Shown one piece after another: positions 45,170 through 57,521 of a DNA stretch of 64,000 nucleotides. Position 1 is the first letter of the stretch; the number at the start of each line of letters is the position of its first letter. A program made the position numbers and the translations under genes. Location: NCBI GenBank assembly GCA_015501585.1, contig JADNRY010000297.1, positions 1 to 64,000 on the forward strand, in the 5' to 3' direction. A model generated the notes under the pieces. The model saw only the letters and a list, made by a program, of their open reading frames with translations. It was not told where the DNA came from and searched no databases. The stretch is from Rhodocollybia butyracea. Its lineage: Eukaryota > Basidiomycota > Agaricomycetes > Agaricales > Omphalotaceae.

Positions 45170-46500
45170 TTTCGTCAATTTACACGGCCAATACGCAGGA
45201 CAACGCTTTGTCTGTTGACCTTTCTAGTCCGAATGCTACAACTGCGGCTACTTGGTTTTGTCCCTGTCAAAAGCGATACTGTTGTGGTTTTTAGACAGCC
45301 CTGTGTTGTGATCTCCAAGGAAATCCAATGGTACGCAGCTCCCCAGGCTCCCTTCATAGACGACAGTCCTTGTCGTTCCTGTCCTGGCCTGTTACGCATC
45401 AAATTCCAAACCCCACTGAAATGAACCGCCCTTGCTCTCGGCAGATTTTGTTTCCCAGATTAACCGCTTTGGAGACTTATGGCACGAGAATGTCAACGCT
45501 AACCTTGAGGATCTCGAAAAACCAAGCATGGATGCCAGCATCAAACTCCCTCGGAAGACCTCTCACGTAACCTCTACAACGTCTGTCTCCATAATCAGAT
45601 TAATCATCTTCCGTACCTCTGCATCCACCGGCTTGTCTGGACTCGGCCACCTTTTATATCTTTCAACACTGATAACTGCTTATCGATATCCCTCTCTTCC
45701 CTCGTAACTTCTTCACCGGATACAACGTCTTGCATGATGCCGCCGCCATACCGACCAAAATCTCCCCCGCCTGCTCCTTCTGAACCTTCTCGTACTTTTG
45801 AATTGACTCTGTGCTTTGATCCAGTAACACGGACAACACAAAGCCCAATGCCTCTGCGTGTTCGATAGCCTGAGCGGACAGATGCGGTAGGACGACAAGT
45901 ATTACTGACGAGCGTAACATTATCATATACCCGCGTTGCATCGGCCCTGCAGGTCCAATACCGCATGCATCCCTGCCTCTTCAATTTACGAAGGGAAGCT
46001 GCAGAATGGGTCACTGCGCCCGAGAGGCTGAGGAAGAATACTGGATTTTGCATCGGTACCGGAGATTCCGATGTTTTCTTATCAGAATCTGGGGCAGGAG
46101 GAGATTTGGAGTAGCGTGAATTCGTTTTTGAATAGGTGGGTTGGACTTTCCCTCCTTCCTCTGTGTCGCGAACTAAACAAACTAACTCCTTCCTCCGCCC
46201 TTCCCCCAGAACTGAAGCCCTCAACGTCTTCAAATCCGGCGTCGTCGTCCCCTACGAGGGCCAACGCTCCTCCACCGTAAACTACATGCAGTTCAATGGA
46301 TCGCTCAAAAAGTTTATACAAAGACATCGAAGGGGAAGAGACAAGGATTGTATTATATTGAGCTGCGTGAGGAGTAATGAGCATCCGGGGATCGGGTTTT
46401 TGAATGGTCTGTGAAAGCTGAATCTCGCGCTGATGAGGGCGAAGTAAGGGACAGTGATACTGGGGAATCCAGAGGTGTTGAGTAAGGTGTGTTTTGCCGA
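45170..46500 (+). pseudogene. UPF1/NAM7 RNA helicase pseudogene (nonsense-mediated decay)
   Basis: Fragments of UPF1 occur in order in shifting frames. The Cys/His domain end shows ECYNCGY near 45228, LLGFVPVKSDTVVV, RQPCV, SLSFLSW near 45370 and then DLWHENVNANLEDLEKP (45470-45525). After a gap, RecA2 motif VQYRMHPCL (45955), [15 protein letters not shown] (46090-46133), an intron, [19 protein letters not shown] (46250-46305), [21 protein letters not shown] (to 46407) and NLALMRAK then a stop then TVILGNPEVLSK. Domain 1B and most of RecA1, including Walker A, are missing. UPF1 is normally ~1,000 residues; an intact copy must exist elsewhere if the organism performs NMD. Confidence 0.88.
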
Positions 46501-46740
46501 TGTTTGCCAATCCAACGTGTTACCTGGTCAGAGTGTAACGTTTAAGAGTTCGAGCATCTCTGAGTTGGATCGCATTTGCTTTCGGATACGCATTGCCCGG
46601 TATACGGATTGGCCTGAATCAGTGACTTTAGCTTTGGCAACGAGGTTTCTGAGAATCTGGGGGCGTACTCACCATCCACAGCAAGAACAACGTCTATAGG
46701 TGTGGCGTAATATATCCAAATACTCAACTATGGGCATTCC

Positions 46741-47928
46741 TTGGGCATTCTTTCACTGATCATACACAGTATATTCCCTCAAAAGGCATACACGCCTATA
46801 GAAACCCTCCGTGCACCAATCTGGAAACTTCCAAACGAGCTTATGCTGCTTATCTTCCAAAAACTCTGTCACGACTCTCTCCTCAGCAAGACAAACCTCG
46901 CAATGGGGCAACCAACCCCATTGCCATTGCTCTTGAGCGCAGTTTGCTCCACCTGGCGCTGCATAATGCTCAACAATCCTACACTGTGGTCCATTATTCA
47001 CGTCGCATTCACAGAAGCCAGCGACTCAAAGCCCAATGGTCGTGCTATCCATATCTTTCTTGAACGATCAAAATCAGCTCCACTGATGATCTTTTTACAA
47101 CTACCGTCTTCATTATCCTCCAAAATGACCATCCAACATCCAGCCTTTCAGGCTCTCATCCATGAAGCCCCCCGATGGAGACTGCTCTGCCTTATAGGGG
47201 ATTTTAGTATCCTTAGAAATGACCACCCTATACGCATGGTTGAGTCGTTGCCGGAACTTGAAGTCCTATCTCTACAAAATAAGGAAGCCCCTGACACACT
47301 TTCAAACTTCCAAGTTGTACCAATGCCAAAGCTTCACCATGCCGTCGTCGTAACGTCACGGTCAGCGATTGATCTTCAATCAAATTTCCCATGGACACAG
47401 CTCACCATGTTGCGCCTCCGTGGATTTCACAATGTCCCAGCGCTAGTACAGCTCTGTCCTAAATTGACACAGCTAGACCTTATCCTGGATTCTGAACTGG
47501 GCAAGGCACTTCCCATTTATCCAGCAGTCATCCGACACAACCATGTAAAAATTCTATCATTGTGGTTGACAAACGATCCTGATATGCCAAAAGTGTTGGA
47601 AAAAGTTTTGGATGTGCTTGATTTCCCCTCTTTGGATTCTTTGGTTGTCAAGTGTTATGAAAGGGTTTCCTTAGGTTGCGGTGCTGCTTTATCGATTGTG
47701 AACAAATTCATTCAACGATTGTCGTTCACTCTATCGGAATTTGCTCTTCACGATATCTACATTTTTCATGACTTCCATAGCTACATTGTCCTCCTCACAA
47801 TCCTTAACTGCAACCCTTCCATTATGCGTCTCACCATATTTGATCCATCAAGAAGTTCAAAAGCTCAAGATGTTATTCACCTTTTACGACATCCTGGTAC
47901 GATGTGCAACCCATCCTACAAACAGTAA
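46741..47928 (+). CDS. F-box-like protein with degenerate leucine-rich C-terminus
   Basis: An open frame of ~395 codons contains an F-box-like stretch WKLPNELMLLIFQKLC followed by LLSAVCSTWRCIMLNNPTLW, the usual F-box helices. Leu-rich segments follow (LPELEVLSLQN, LTMLRLRGFHN, LCPKLTQLDLIL). F-box proteins recruit substrates to SCF ubiquitin ligases; basidiomycetes have many such genes. There is no ATG ahead of the F-box in this frame, so a short 5' exon is likely missing. The ATG at 46730 is in another frame and could belong to it. The 3' end may also be spliced. Confidence 0.7.
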   Translation: MGILSLIIHSIFPQKAYTPIETLRAPIWKLPNELMLLIFQKLCHDSLLSKTNLAMGQPTPLPLLLSAVCSTWRCIMLNNPTLWSIIHVAFTEASDSKPNGRAIHIFLERSKSAPLMIFLQLPSSLSSKMTIQHPAFQALIHEAPRWRLLCLIGDFSILRNDHPIRMVESLPELEVLSLQNKEAPDTLSNFQVVPMPKLHHAVVVTSRSAIDLQSNFPWTQLTMLRLRGFHNVPALVQLCPKLTQLDLILDSELGKALPIYPAVIRHNHVKILSLWLTNDPDMPKVLEKVLDVLDFPSLDSLVVKCYERVSLGCGAALSIVNKFIQRLSFTLSEFALHDIYIFHDFHSYIVLLTILNCNPSIMRLTIFDPSRSSKAQDVIHLLRHPGTMCNPSYKQ

Positions 47929-48972
47929 ATTTTTGGACGCATAAAAAAGACTGTAATGATCTACAAATGGAAATAATCATCGCCATTGGTTCTCTTTAAC
48001 AGGTTAGTATGATTTATGCTTTCATCTATTCTTATCCGTTCTCATTCAATCTCAATAGATCCTGACTCCTCAAGTTGTATAGCATAATCTGTTACACACA
48101 TCCCTTTATTGATCCTCAGTGTTCTGTCTGTTTAGAGGAGACTATTTCAAGCACCAGCACAGTTAGTCTGATCTTGCCACTTTATCATTCGCAACAGAGC
48201 AATTAGAACCCCCCTGAGTTTGCCTTTTTTTGGCTCCTGATCTTCGTCTCTAGCATCCTTAGGCTTGTTCGTCCTGAGGGCACCATCCGCAGCTGCCTTT
48301 CTCAATTGAACCGGTACTGGTACTCCGTTTGAGCATTTAGAACGGTAAGAGAAGAGCAGTTTCATATTTGAATTCGTAGATACATGAGACCGCTGCTCGT
48401 GTCCGTCTCTGGAGTTGTGACAAGGCTGGTCCGGCACCGCATGATGATAGCGCGCGTCCACGTGTACTCCTCACGGAGATTAAAGTGAGCATGAAGTGGC
48501 TACAAGAATAGATTTCAAAGTTCGTTCGACGTTCACCAAACAACGTGTTGTTCCAAGAAAAGACGAGTCAGCCTTATCGGATTCGTCAAGTTTAATAGCT
48601 TGGCGCTGGCCCGGCCCTTAACCAAGCTGATATAAAATCGGGCGCTTACGTGTGTGTTGGTTTCATCCCCTCTGCGATCTTTTCAGCGTCGCGTTGCAAG
48701 TTGCGCGTATGTAGCTGGTCGTGAGGTCCTCGCAGGAGATGAAATTATGGTGCAAGGCATAGACTGCACCTCCGTATCCCCTCGCTGTTACTTTTTTTCA
48801 CAATAGTGGGGTTCGTTAGAGTGGTGTACATATTTCTTTTATCTTTTTGTTACATACTTCTATACCGAATTGTTCAATCACATCAGGTACAGGTTGCTGT
48901 CAAATGAAATTACTCATCTTTTCCTCGGCCTTGAAATTTTCATAAGCCTCTCTCTTGATCTTTACCTTCATC
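47929..48972. other. Intergenic between the F-box-like and PLAA genes
   Basis: A minus-strand open frame (48147-48461, Lys/Asp-rich, no known motif) is too weak to call. Position 48614-48660 carries GCTGATATAAAATCG, a possible promoter of an unplaced transcript. Confidence 0.35.
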
Positions 48973-51900
48973 ATGCCCTACAAATTATCCGCCACTCTGA
49001 AAGCACATACTTCAGATGTCCGTACACCCTTTTCTCGCTTTTGAACCGTGTCTTACACTGCTGGATTATCTTTAGGTACGCGCGGTCATATCTCCGGCAA
49101 ACGATATAATCTTGTCCGCATCGCGAGATTCAACAGCAATCTCATGGCAAAAGGCTTCATCGTCGTCAAGTTTCATCGCAGAAACCGTCATCAAAGCGAG
49201 CTCGAGATACGTTAATGCAGTAGCGTATGTTCCTCCCACACCCGATGCGCCAAAAGGTTGGTGATCAAAGGATACATTGTTATCGTGTATTCATATCTCG
49301 ATCCAGGTTACGCTGTAACTGGTAGCCAAGACTCTATCATCAATGTCTTTTCTTTGTCCTCGCCAAAGGAAGACCCGGATTTCTCGTTGTTGGGTCACTC
49401 GGACAATGTTTGCACATTGGACGTTACACCAGGCGGCACTATAATATCTGGTTCTTGGGATCGGTTCGTTCATCTTTTGAACAGCATCTCGCTGTCCTGA
49501 TCTATCCTTTGTAGCACTGCTAAAGTGTGGAAGAACTTCAATCTGGCGTATGAACTAACAGGACACGAGCAGTCGGTCTGGGCAGTCTTGGCAGTGGACG
49601 AGGAGTTGGTTTTGACTGGTGAATTGCCTATGATTACAACCGAAGATATGGCTCATATCCTTTCTAGGATCTGCTGACAAGACGATTAAACTCTGGAACC
49701 AGCATAAGCTAGTTTCGACATTCAAAGGACACCAAGATGCTGTCCGAGGATTAGCATTGATTCCAGAGCTCGGTTTCGCGTCTGCTTCCAATGACAGGTA
49801 TTACATATCTATCGCCTATACCCAAAACTTTCACTCACTCGTCGCCAGTGAAATCCGTGTCTGGACAATCGGAGGCGATCTCATATATTCACTCTCAGGT
49901 CATACTTCTTTCGTGTATAGCCTGTCCGTCCTACCATCTGGCGGTATAGTATCTGGAGGGGAAGATCGTGCAGTGCGAGTTTGGAAAGGTGCGGTATAAG
50001 CCTGTGCATTTCTGATTCCTTCTGATCGTTTTCCAGATGGCGAGTGCGCTCAGGTCCTTGTACACCCAGCCATCTCTGTCTGGACAGTATCTAGTATGCC
50101 GAATGGCGACATCGTGAGCGGCTGTAGCGACGGGATCATTCGTGTGTTCAGCGAATCTGAAGAACGATGGGCGTCGCCCCAAGAGTTGCAAGCTTATGAG
50201 GATCTGGTTGCCAGTCAAGCGCTCCCGTCTCAAGAGCTTGGTGATATAAAAAAGAACGATCTCCCGGGTCCAGAAGCTCTTAACGCTCCAGGTCAGTTGG
50301 ATACAATCTTCTCATCCCGCTTTCCTCTCTCACGCCTTTTACATAGGAAAGAAACCAGGGGAACAAAAGATGGTGAAGAATGGCGATATAGTAGAGCTCC
50401 ATCAGGTACGCTTTTCATTGATCATACTATACGCCCTTCTGAAACGGGGCGACTAGTGGGATGCAACCAACAACAGTTGGCAGAAAATTGGTGATGTCGT
50501 CGGCGCCGTCGGTCAGGGCACGAAAAAGTTGTACCAGGGCAAAGAATACGACTACGTTTTCGACGTGGATATCCAGGATGGCGTTCCTCCTTTGAAATTA
50601 CCGTTCAACGTTACAGGTAGGCGGTCATCTCGCTTATCTCCTCTAACGTTCACGATATAATTCTTACAGAAAATCCGTACGCCGCCGCTCAGAGGTTCCT
50701 CGAAGTCAACGACCTTCCGCTCTCTTACATTGATCAAGTTGTCGAGTTTATCAATAAAAACACTTCTGGGGTCAGTTTAGGATCAAACGAAGATTATGTA
50801 GATCCTTTCACAGGTACAGGTCCTCCTATTGAACGTGCTACCGTGTGCTAATTAAAAAACCTTGGCTAACTCTATTTAGGTGGCTCAAGGTATCGAAGCA
50901 GTGGCAATTCAGTACCGACCCATCCTTCTGGCTCTTCAGCTTACGTCGACCCGTACACTGGGGCTTCAAGATACTCTGGAAATTCCGCTGCTCCTCCTTC
51001 TGCTCCCTCTTCAGCTTACGCAGATCCTTTCACTGGCGCTTCCCGATATTCTGGAGCTTCTCAAACTACACCGGCTCCTCCTCCTCCAGCACCTTCGAAG
51101 CGAATTCCGATGGTGAGAACCATTGATCTTACAGCATCGACCTTCTCACACCTTATTCAGGCAGCTTGGAACCTCTATAAACCTGCGAATGTTCCCTTAA
51201 TGAGTCGCAAAACGTTCGAAATTGATGGAAGACTACGGGATGAAATAGTAGGTTGATTTCTCCGCTTGTATACGCGCGCAGTACAACCAACTTGTCCTCT
51301 CCTCTAGTCTACTTCATCCCTTGCGTTGTATCCCCAAGAGATTTCATCGTTTGAAGACACGTTCGCTTACCTTACCCAGGCCACTGATCCCAATTCCAAG
51401 AATTTGAATCTACCAGCGCCTACCGCTTCTAGCGTAGAAAGTATTATACAGGTCCTTGAAAGGTGGCCTTCAACTGCACTCTATCCAGGTACATTGTCAT
51501 TTCACATATCACGGATAAATTTCGCTGATTTCCATTTTTCAATGGCAGTCGTCGACCTCACACGACTTGTCGTAGCTTTCTGCCCTGGCCTTTTGGAGGA
51601 TTCTGCCCTGAAAAGCCGTCTTCTCCAGGCCCTTCTCGTTTCAGGGGAATGGTCTTCGTCCTGGGCTCCGCCACTTGTCAAGTCCAGAGAGATTAATCTG
51701 ACATTGGTATTGAAGACGTTGGCGAATATGTTCCAGGAGGGTACCAGTGTTGATGGAACCTGGGTTAATGAGGTGCGTTCAGGCCTGGATCTCCTGGCTT
51801 TAGATGATAGTTTGACTGGGGACATCTGGTCTAGACGCTGTTCGCCCTAAGCCAGCTCCCGTATGAGATCTTGTCCAAGGTTCAGCGTACCTGTCTGGCT

Positions 51901-52396
51901 ACGGTTCTTTTCAAGTATGCTGGTTTTCATCATATTACCTTATCCTCTCTTCCTAACAGCATTTTTGTCTCGTGTAGCATGTCCTGCACACAGCTTCGTA
52001 CGCCGTTTGATGACTACCCGCGGCAGCAGTTTCTCGAAGAAGCTTTCAAGGTAACAACAATTTTTTTCCATTCTAAGCAGATTCAATGGGGTTGAATGGT
52101 TATACATTTCAGATCTTAAAGAACGAGACAGCAGATTCGGAAACAGTCTACCGCGCTTTGTTCGCTGTGGGTAACACTGTGAGTGCATATGTATATGATT
52201 TGTGTTTCTGTAGTTGAGATGACGACTTCACCATCTTCGCCTTTCCCACTAGCTCCATGCCATGAAATCAAACAGCATCCCCCTGGAACCTGCGCAAAAT
52301 CAAACCGTACTCGACACTCTGTCTTCCCTGTCCCCAGCGATCGCAGGAGACGCCCGTGTTCGGGATCTTGTCGGGGAACTTGCGACGTTCTTGTAA
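48973..52396 (+). CDS. DOA1: PLAA/DOA1/Ufd3-family WD40-PFU-PUL ubiquitin-binding protein
   Basis: Seventeen exons can be joined: 48973-49017, 49076-49256, 49307-49463, 49515-49618, 49668-49797, 49849-49988, 50037-50291, 50347-50405, 50457-50616, 50670-50813, 50880-51112, 51161-51247, 51308-51488, 51549-51772, 51835-52050, 52113-52178, 52253-52396. The total is 2526 nt, 841 residues. Seven WD repeats (SGSWD, LTGHEQSVWAV, FKGHQDAVRGLAL, RVWTIGGDL) fill residues 1-300. The ubiquitin-binding PFU domain (QKIGDVVG, YDYVFDVDIQDG, NPYAAAQRFLEVNDL) lies near 345-455, then Tyr-Asp-Pro-Phe-Thr-Gly-Ala-Ser-Arg-Tyr repeats. The Cdc48/p97-binding PUL domain spans 540-841. The splice near 51951 is not fully resolved. 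Doa1/Ufd3 acts with Cdc48 in ubiquitin recycling and ubiquitin-dependent sorting. Confidence 0.93.
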
Positions 52397-52837
52397 AAGT
52401 TTCAAACTTTTTTATACGGACTTACCTACATACATATTATAACTGTGACGATTCCCACCAAAAGGTATACCTCATCATACCGGACCATAACTGCCACACA
52501 GCTTGTAACTATAATCTCCTTTTCGGGTTTGGGGGTTTTTCTTCTGGATTTTGATTGGGTTGTTGCCAGGCTGGGTCTGTGCTTCTCTGTTTTAGATGTA
52601 GATATCGGAAATCTTATTTTGTACCATGGACATCTGGGTTTATTTGGGTTTATATCCTCGAATTCTTATAGGCGGGAGCTCGTTCAAGTTGGTAAGAAGT
52701 TGACTCGTTGACTCTCAATTCCTTCACAAGAACTTCAAGTTCCTGTCTTCAACTCAACCTTGACCTTATGAATGTTTCAGACAAAGAAGCGCTTAAAGGT
52801 TTACTGGGATCTATGAAGCAGGCACCGAGAGGACAAC
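52397..52837. other. 3' region of the PLAA gene
   Basis: No gene is recognised. CTGGGTCTGTGCTTCTCTGTTTTAGATGT at 52570-52598 resembles the sequence at 61431-61452, near the ubiquitin-RING family gene, and marks the edge of a duplicated segment. Confidence 0.4.
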
Positions 52838-53262
52838 ATTGGTAAACGTTGACGTTCAAAAACCACAAGGTTCTGTAGACCTTGGGGTTTTTTTTTTCGC
52901 CACCAAAGGTTATCGATTCGCGTTCGCGTTGACTTCATGAATTAAGCCAGGTATGATCCATGTGGCCACTTGTTATGTGAAGACTGTGACGGTTGGGTGA
53001 GTTGGATAGAGGCCAGTGTCTGTGTGACACAAGGTTGCAAGGCCAAAGTGGAACGGAAGAAGCGTATTGGTGCTCCGATGCCTGAGCCGGGTGAGAAAGA
53101 CGACGATGGCGTCGATGATTTGACGATGAAAGAATTATCGAGTTGAAGAGGTGTGCTCAGATGGGAACGGTGGCTACGTTTCGGTTGATGAAGTTTTCAT
53201 ATCGCCATTGTCCGGCAGAAAATCCACTTAGTGGAATGGTTCAGACTATACTGACAATTTGG
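52838..53262 (+). pseudogene. Ubiquitin-RING family fragment with internal deletion (copy 1)
   Basis: The left end (52838-52900) matches the first exon of the family (PQGSVDLG in the frame NVDVQKPQGS). The sequence then jumps directly to the RING part at about 52948-53260: DPCGHLLCEDCDGW, then VTQGCKAKVERKKRIGAPMPEPGE. Everything in between, including the ubiquitin moiety, is deleted. A one-base loss near 53125 puts a stop in the tail. It is a decayed duplicate of the gene at 58621-61287, with the canonical Gly in CGH that the longer copy has replaced by Asp. Confidence 0.8.
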
Positions 53263-55555
53263 ACCACATTTTTTGTCATAACCTATATATGCATATTCAA
53301 ACTTAGGTTGTTACAATTATCATACTCGTTAGGAAGTATTCCAATCAGCGAGTCCTTGGTACACTCCATCTATCTATCTATCTTATGGTGTGTTAAAGCC
53401 CTGACCTCACCAGAGCACGCATAAAGCTCGTAGAAAAGGTTATTCAAATTGCCTTGCATCGCCGGACTATACTCCGTAGAGAGTCTGATACTTACAATGA
53501 CCAGACGTATAAGAACTCTTCGTTTGGTATGTAAGGTTTCGAAGAGTGGATATCTGTAGCGCCTTGCTGAAAGCAGTATAATTCATGCCGACTATTATCA
53601 TACAACCTTATTCACTTCTCTCATTGAAGCCCTAGGAAGCCTCCTGTGCCGTTACCCGTTTCGTAGGATACAAGACGAGGATGCGGTCATGAAAGTAAGC
53701 AACTCTTGCGATGGTGGTGGCCGACCGTAGTGCTCAAGCATCCTAATCAACAGTTCATCAAACGCGAGGACATCTTTAGGAAAACCAGACGTACATTCCT
53801 CGTGAGGAAGCCCTATTCAAGAGAAGCTATGAGTGATTTTGGCATTCAAATGTTATGATCCCTGCTGAACCAGGCTCCCCCAATTCGACTCCGTTCAAGG
53901 AGAAAAAGTAAAAATTTACCAAATACTAGATACATCTACAAACGATGCAATTGCTCTTCCAAGCCACGGGTACAGCGCGCGGTGAAAAGGTAGAAAGCTA
54001 TACAATAGAAGCGATCTCAGAGTTCTGTACGAAAATGTTATGGCAATGCGCATACCATCAGACCAGTACTCCATTAGTATATCCACAGAGCTGCCCCAAT
54101 CAGCTCTACTTCAGGAGCACGCATGGATATGTTGACGTCGGGATATTCGTACAACTCGTCCAATGAATAGGTGCAAGATAAGGCGGGAAATTTTTGAATG
54201 AATTCGGTGGAGAAGGAAGGAAGAGTTTACACGGCATGGTCCAATAGTTGACCGCCGGATCCAGAAATTAAAAGACTGTAACAGGTAGCCCGGACAAGGT
54301 TCAGTACACATGCATGGCGCAGCTAATGTCACAGACTTACCTGGTTTGAAATCTATTGAGAACATATACGGAAGTCGGTTGGCAGGTGCTTGAAGTTTCT
54401 GATTGCTATTTTGTCCGACCATTGGCGCGCTATCAGTACCAACGCGTTGGGGAGAGCAAAGGAGAGCGCAAGGTGATGGTAGAAGCGAACGAACGTCGGC
54501 AATGCTCGGCAGAGCTGAATGCTGCCGCTTCCTGCCGTTTTAACATGTATATTGGTAAGTTGTGGTCGGTCGTAGACTCGGAGCCTCCGGCCTTAAGGAG
54601 GATACACCAGAATTCTGGCCTAGCCCACAGACAAGTTCCAGAGATCCCGCACCTCTTGCCTCCTCTTGCCCACAGAAGTCCTGATTACTCGGCAAAAAAA
54701 AGGAGCAGATCTGCAGGACTCTGGACTCGGATCTCAGGGATGGACTCGGTCTAACCAGAACTTGAACCTGGGGTACGGGGAGTACTTAGTACGTCCACAC
54801 TCATATTCTGCGAATCTATGTGATAATCTCTAGTATCTACACTATTAGACCGGCTGGTACAACGCTTGTCAAATCCGAATGTGAACTTTACGCGTAGCAC
54901 TTTTGTCCGTTAGTACGCCTTTATTTGCGCCACCTACCGCGCGACTGTCTGAGCACCCATTGGACAACACAAACACCCGTCATACACCACGAAATGCCAT
55001 AGCATCATGTATGTGCTCCTGCGGTGCTTGGCCCTCACCAGATCCCCGCCCTCCGCAGAGACTTCCTCGACACAATCGCTCCCATGGCCATGTGGCTCTG
55101 CCATGGGATAGGACATTCTCGGATTCCGAGGTATACTTTTATCTGCAGCAGTTCATTTTCCATTGGACGAGGGTCGTCCCAATGGCCAAGTTTATTCATG
55201 AGGTAGTGACCAAGCAGTGACATGATGTTGGCGGGGTTCATGGAGAACAGCTCAGAAGGTGGATACAGAGGAGAGTAGATTAGCTTATGCACAAACATGT
55301 ACTTATTGCTCTTTTTCTCCCACAGCCTGAGCGCGTTCAACGTTGCAGTCGACCTTCCCCTTCGCGGATCGAGCTCGCCGCAGCGTGGCTGTTCCCTTGT
55401 GAGACCCCGCCCGATGGCGGAGTCGAGTACAAATCTATCTATCCATCTATCTCATCACGAAAATTATTTGGAGTTTATTGGAGTTTAATTGCTATAGGGA
55501 GTCATCCAATACAATCTAAACTTGGTCCAAAGGGTCTCCCAATCATCTTGCTTCG
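53263..55555. other. Gene-poor region
   Basis: Only short, unconvincing open frames on both strands. Small CTATCTATCTATC microsatellites lie at 53365 and 55436, and a CCTCC...GGAGG hairpin lies at 54585-54602. Confidence 0.4.
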
Positions 55556-56200
55556 CTAGGTGACCTCGCGCGTCTCGCCTTGCTTTGAATAAGGTTTTCC
55601 GATGATTCGTTGACGATCTGGGGGGCCTTTGATAATGGCTATATGCAATAGGCCCGGAGAGCTTGGAACGGGTTGCCAATCTAGCAAAGCACATATGAGG
55701 AACACATTATAAACCAGATTCGGGAGCAAGCACTCACCCCCTCTTGCTATCCACCCAAAACATGGTAACAAAATAGTGCACTCCGGCACTCCGGTGATGA
55801 TGAAATAACCCCATCCCTGCTTGTCCCTCTCTTGTTTAACGTATTTATTCATGTAGAATACCTTGCCAGCCAAAGGCAAGCCAAATAGGTCACTGAGTCT
55901 TTTCGTGAACAACGTTTTCATCGTCGCTGCTTCTTGAGCAGTGGTAGCAGTTATGACAGGTAGACCCTTGGGTAGACCCGTTTTTCCATCAAGCCAGGTC
56001 ACGAAGACTTGAGTAATACTAGGCTGGCAAGACGTCAGTCTTATATTAGGTACTTATACTTAGTAGCAAACACTTACAGCCTGCAGTTGTGTTGATGAAC
56101 TTGATGGCCGCATTGGCCTTGCATCCATTGGGCGAGGGCACACAGCAAGTATCGAACTAGCTATGAGCACGAACAACAAAAGATGCGGGGCAAAGCGCAT
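55556..56200 (-). CDS. Small secreted protein of unknown function
   Basis: Three exons on the minus strand, 56200-56078, 56023-55738 and 55680-55556, are joined at consensus GTAAGT and GTGAGT donors and give 177 residues; frames match at both joins. The N-terminus MRFAPHLLLFVLIASSILA is a typical signal peptide. The mature part contains VFVTWLDGKTGLPKG and WGYFIITGVPECTILLPCF, then a basic, Pro-rich C-terminus. No domain is recognised. Secretion and small size make an effector-like or extracellular role possible, but this is inference. Confidence 0.6.
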
Positions 56201-56880
56201 TTTTCGACGATCGCATCAAGTGATATCACAGATTGACCAGCAAGCTGTGTATTCGAGTGGGGGAAGGTCTGGGAAGGTGGAGACCGGAAATTTTCCGTAC
56301 ACAAGTTGCTTTTTATAAGGCCCAAGGTACAATTGGTCACGTATGCTGTGCAGCTGCAGGGCTAGGACTGGGGTTGAATTGAAAATATCCTTCAAGGCCT
56401 TGTGGTCTCAGGTGGTCTCTTGTGGTATGTAGTAGTTCAGACATATCAAAAAAAAAGCCCACTCCCCACCTCTCCCCACTCGGTTTACTCGGTTTTCGGC
56501 TGTTTTCGGACACTTCCAGAAAACCGTTTTGCTAGATTCGGGCATATCTAAGTAGATCTGAGTGATTTTGGGCGACCCTCTGTGATTGTTTTGTGATGCG
56601 ATGCAGTCAAGGCTGATGCGATGCAGTCAAGGCCGCCGCACACTGCAAGGCGCTGCCCCGCTGCATGTGCTCTAGATGTTGATGTGCTCGTGGTCATCCG
56701 AGGCCTCCTCTTGGGAGAGTAGGAAGTAGCAGTGCATGAAGTCGGTTTTCAGTAGTCGTTTAGGGAATTTAATAATCGGCGGATAACCACCAGCCTCAAA
56801 TTCAAAAATTTAACTTACCCGACTCCTGGCTCCTACCACCTCCTACAACCCTGCTACAACCTAAGCGCCATACTTAGAAG
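56201..56880. other. Intergenic, no supported gene
   Basis: Contains the direct repeat GTGATGCGATGCAGTCAAGGC at about 56594-56633 (two adjacent copies). Nothing else stands out. Confidence 0.4.
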
Positions 56881-57319
56881 TCACCACTTTAACATTTCCC
56901 ATCTATCCATCGACCAAACCCATCCTTTCTTCTCAACTTCTCCATCCACCTCGAAAGCCACTCCGACTGACCCAACCGACCCAAACCAAGTAACCTGCAA
57001 ATCCTTCCGAGTCCAATCCCAATCCCAATCCCAGTATCACCTTCAATGCCACAAAAGCACTCCTCATGCTCGTCTCCACCTCGAATGCTCCTTCGTATGT
57101 CTTAGGCAACGCAATATCCAATGGCGAACGCGAGGAAAAGGTTTTGAGGTGAAGGTTTTGAGGTGGGGGGTAATAGTGTGTTGTCGGCTGAGGCGGCGCT
57201 GGAAAAGTTACCTCCGTGTTCGAAGGGAGGGGACGAGGTTGGGGCTTACGGCCACGGCTGAGGGATGGTAAGGTCAAGAGGACAGGATTGCAGATGTTAC
57301 GATGGGACTGCGAAGACAA
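56881..57319 (-). CDS. Small hypothetical protein (two exons, tentative)
   Basis: The minus-strand ATG at 57319 opens a Pro-rich N-terminus, then LDIALPKTYEGAFEVETS, a beta-strand-like pattern. A 37 nt intron (57004-57040) made largely of an AATCCC microsatellite restores frame into DLQVTWFGS and EVEKKGWVWSMDRW, ending at 56881. Both exons are multiples of three (133 residues in total). The intron is unusually short and the repeat could instead be a slipped coding tract. No family is recognised. Confidence 0.35.
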
Positions 57320-57521
57320 AGAGTAATTGATAAATGCTGTGCGTACGTGTACGTACCCGTTGGTAGATTACATTTGCAAGTTAGAGAAGCTTTCGAGGCC
57401 AGATATGCGGACCCTTGAATTGGCAGTTGTTAGGAGTTGGCGGCGTTCATTGGATGGGTGTATTGCTTGTCTCGATGTTTATTTTCTGGGCACCAAATGA
57501 CTGGAACGAAGAAGTTTAGGA

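Noticed and set aside
45604..46233. Minus-strand 209-codon open frame
   Set aside because: It lies opposite UPF1 pseudogene motifs that read in order on the plus strand; composition is Arg/Gly-rich noise.
48147..48461. Minus-strand 104-codon open frame
   Set aside because: No family, no signal and ordinary length for chance; left as intergenic.
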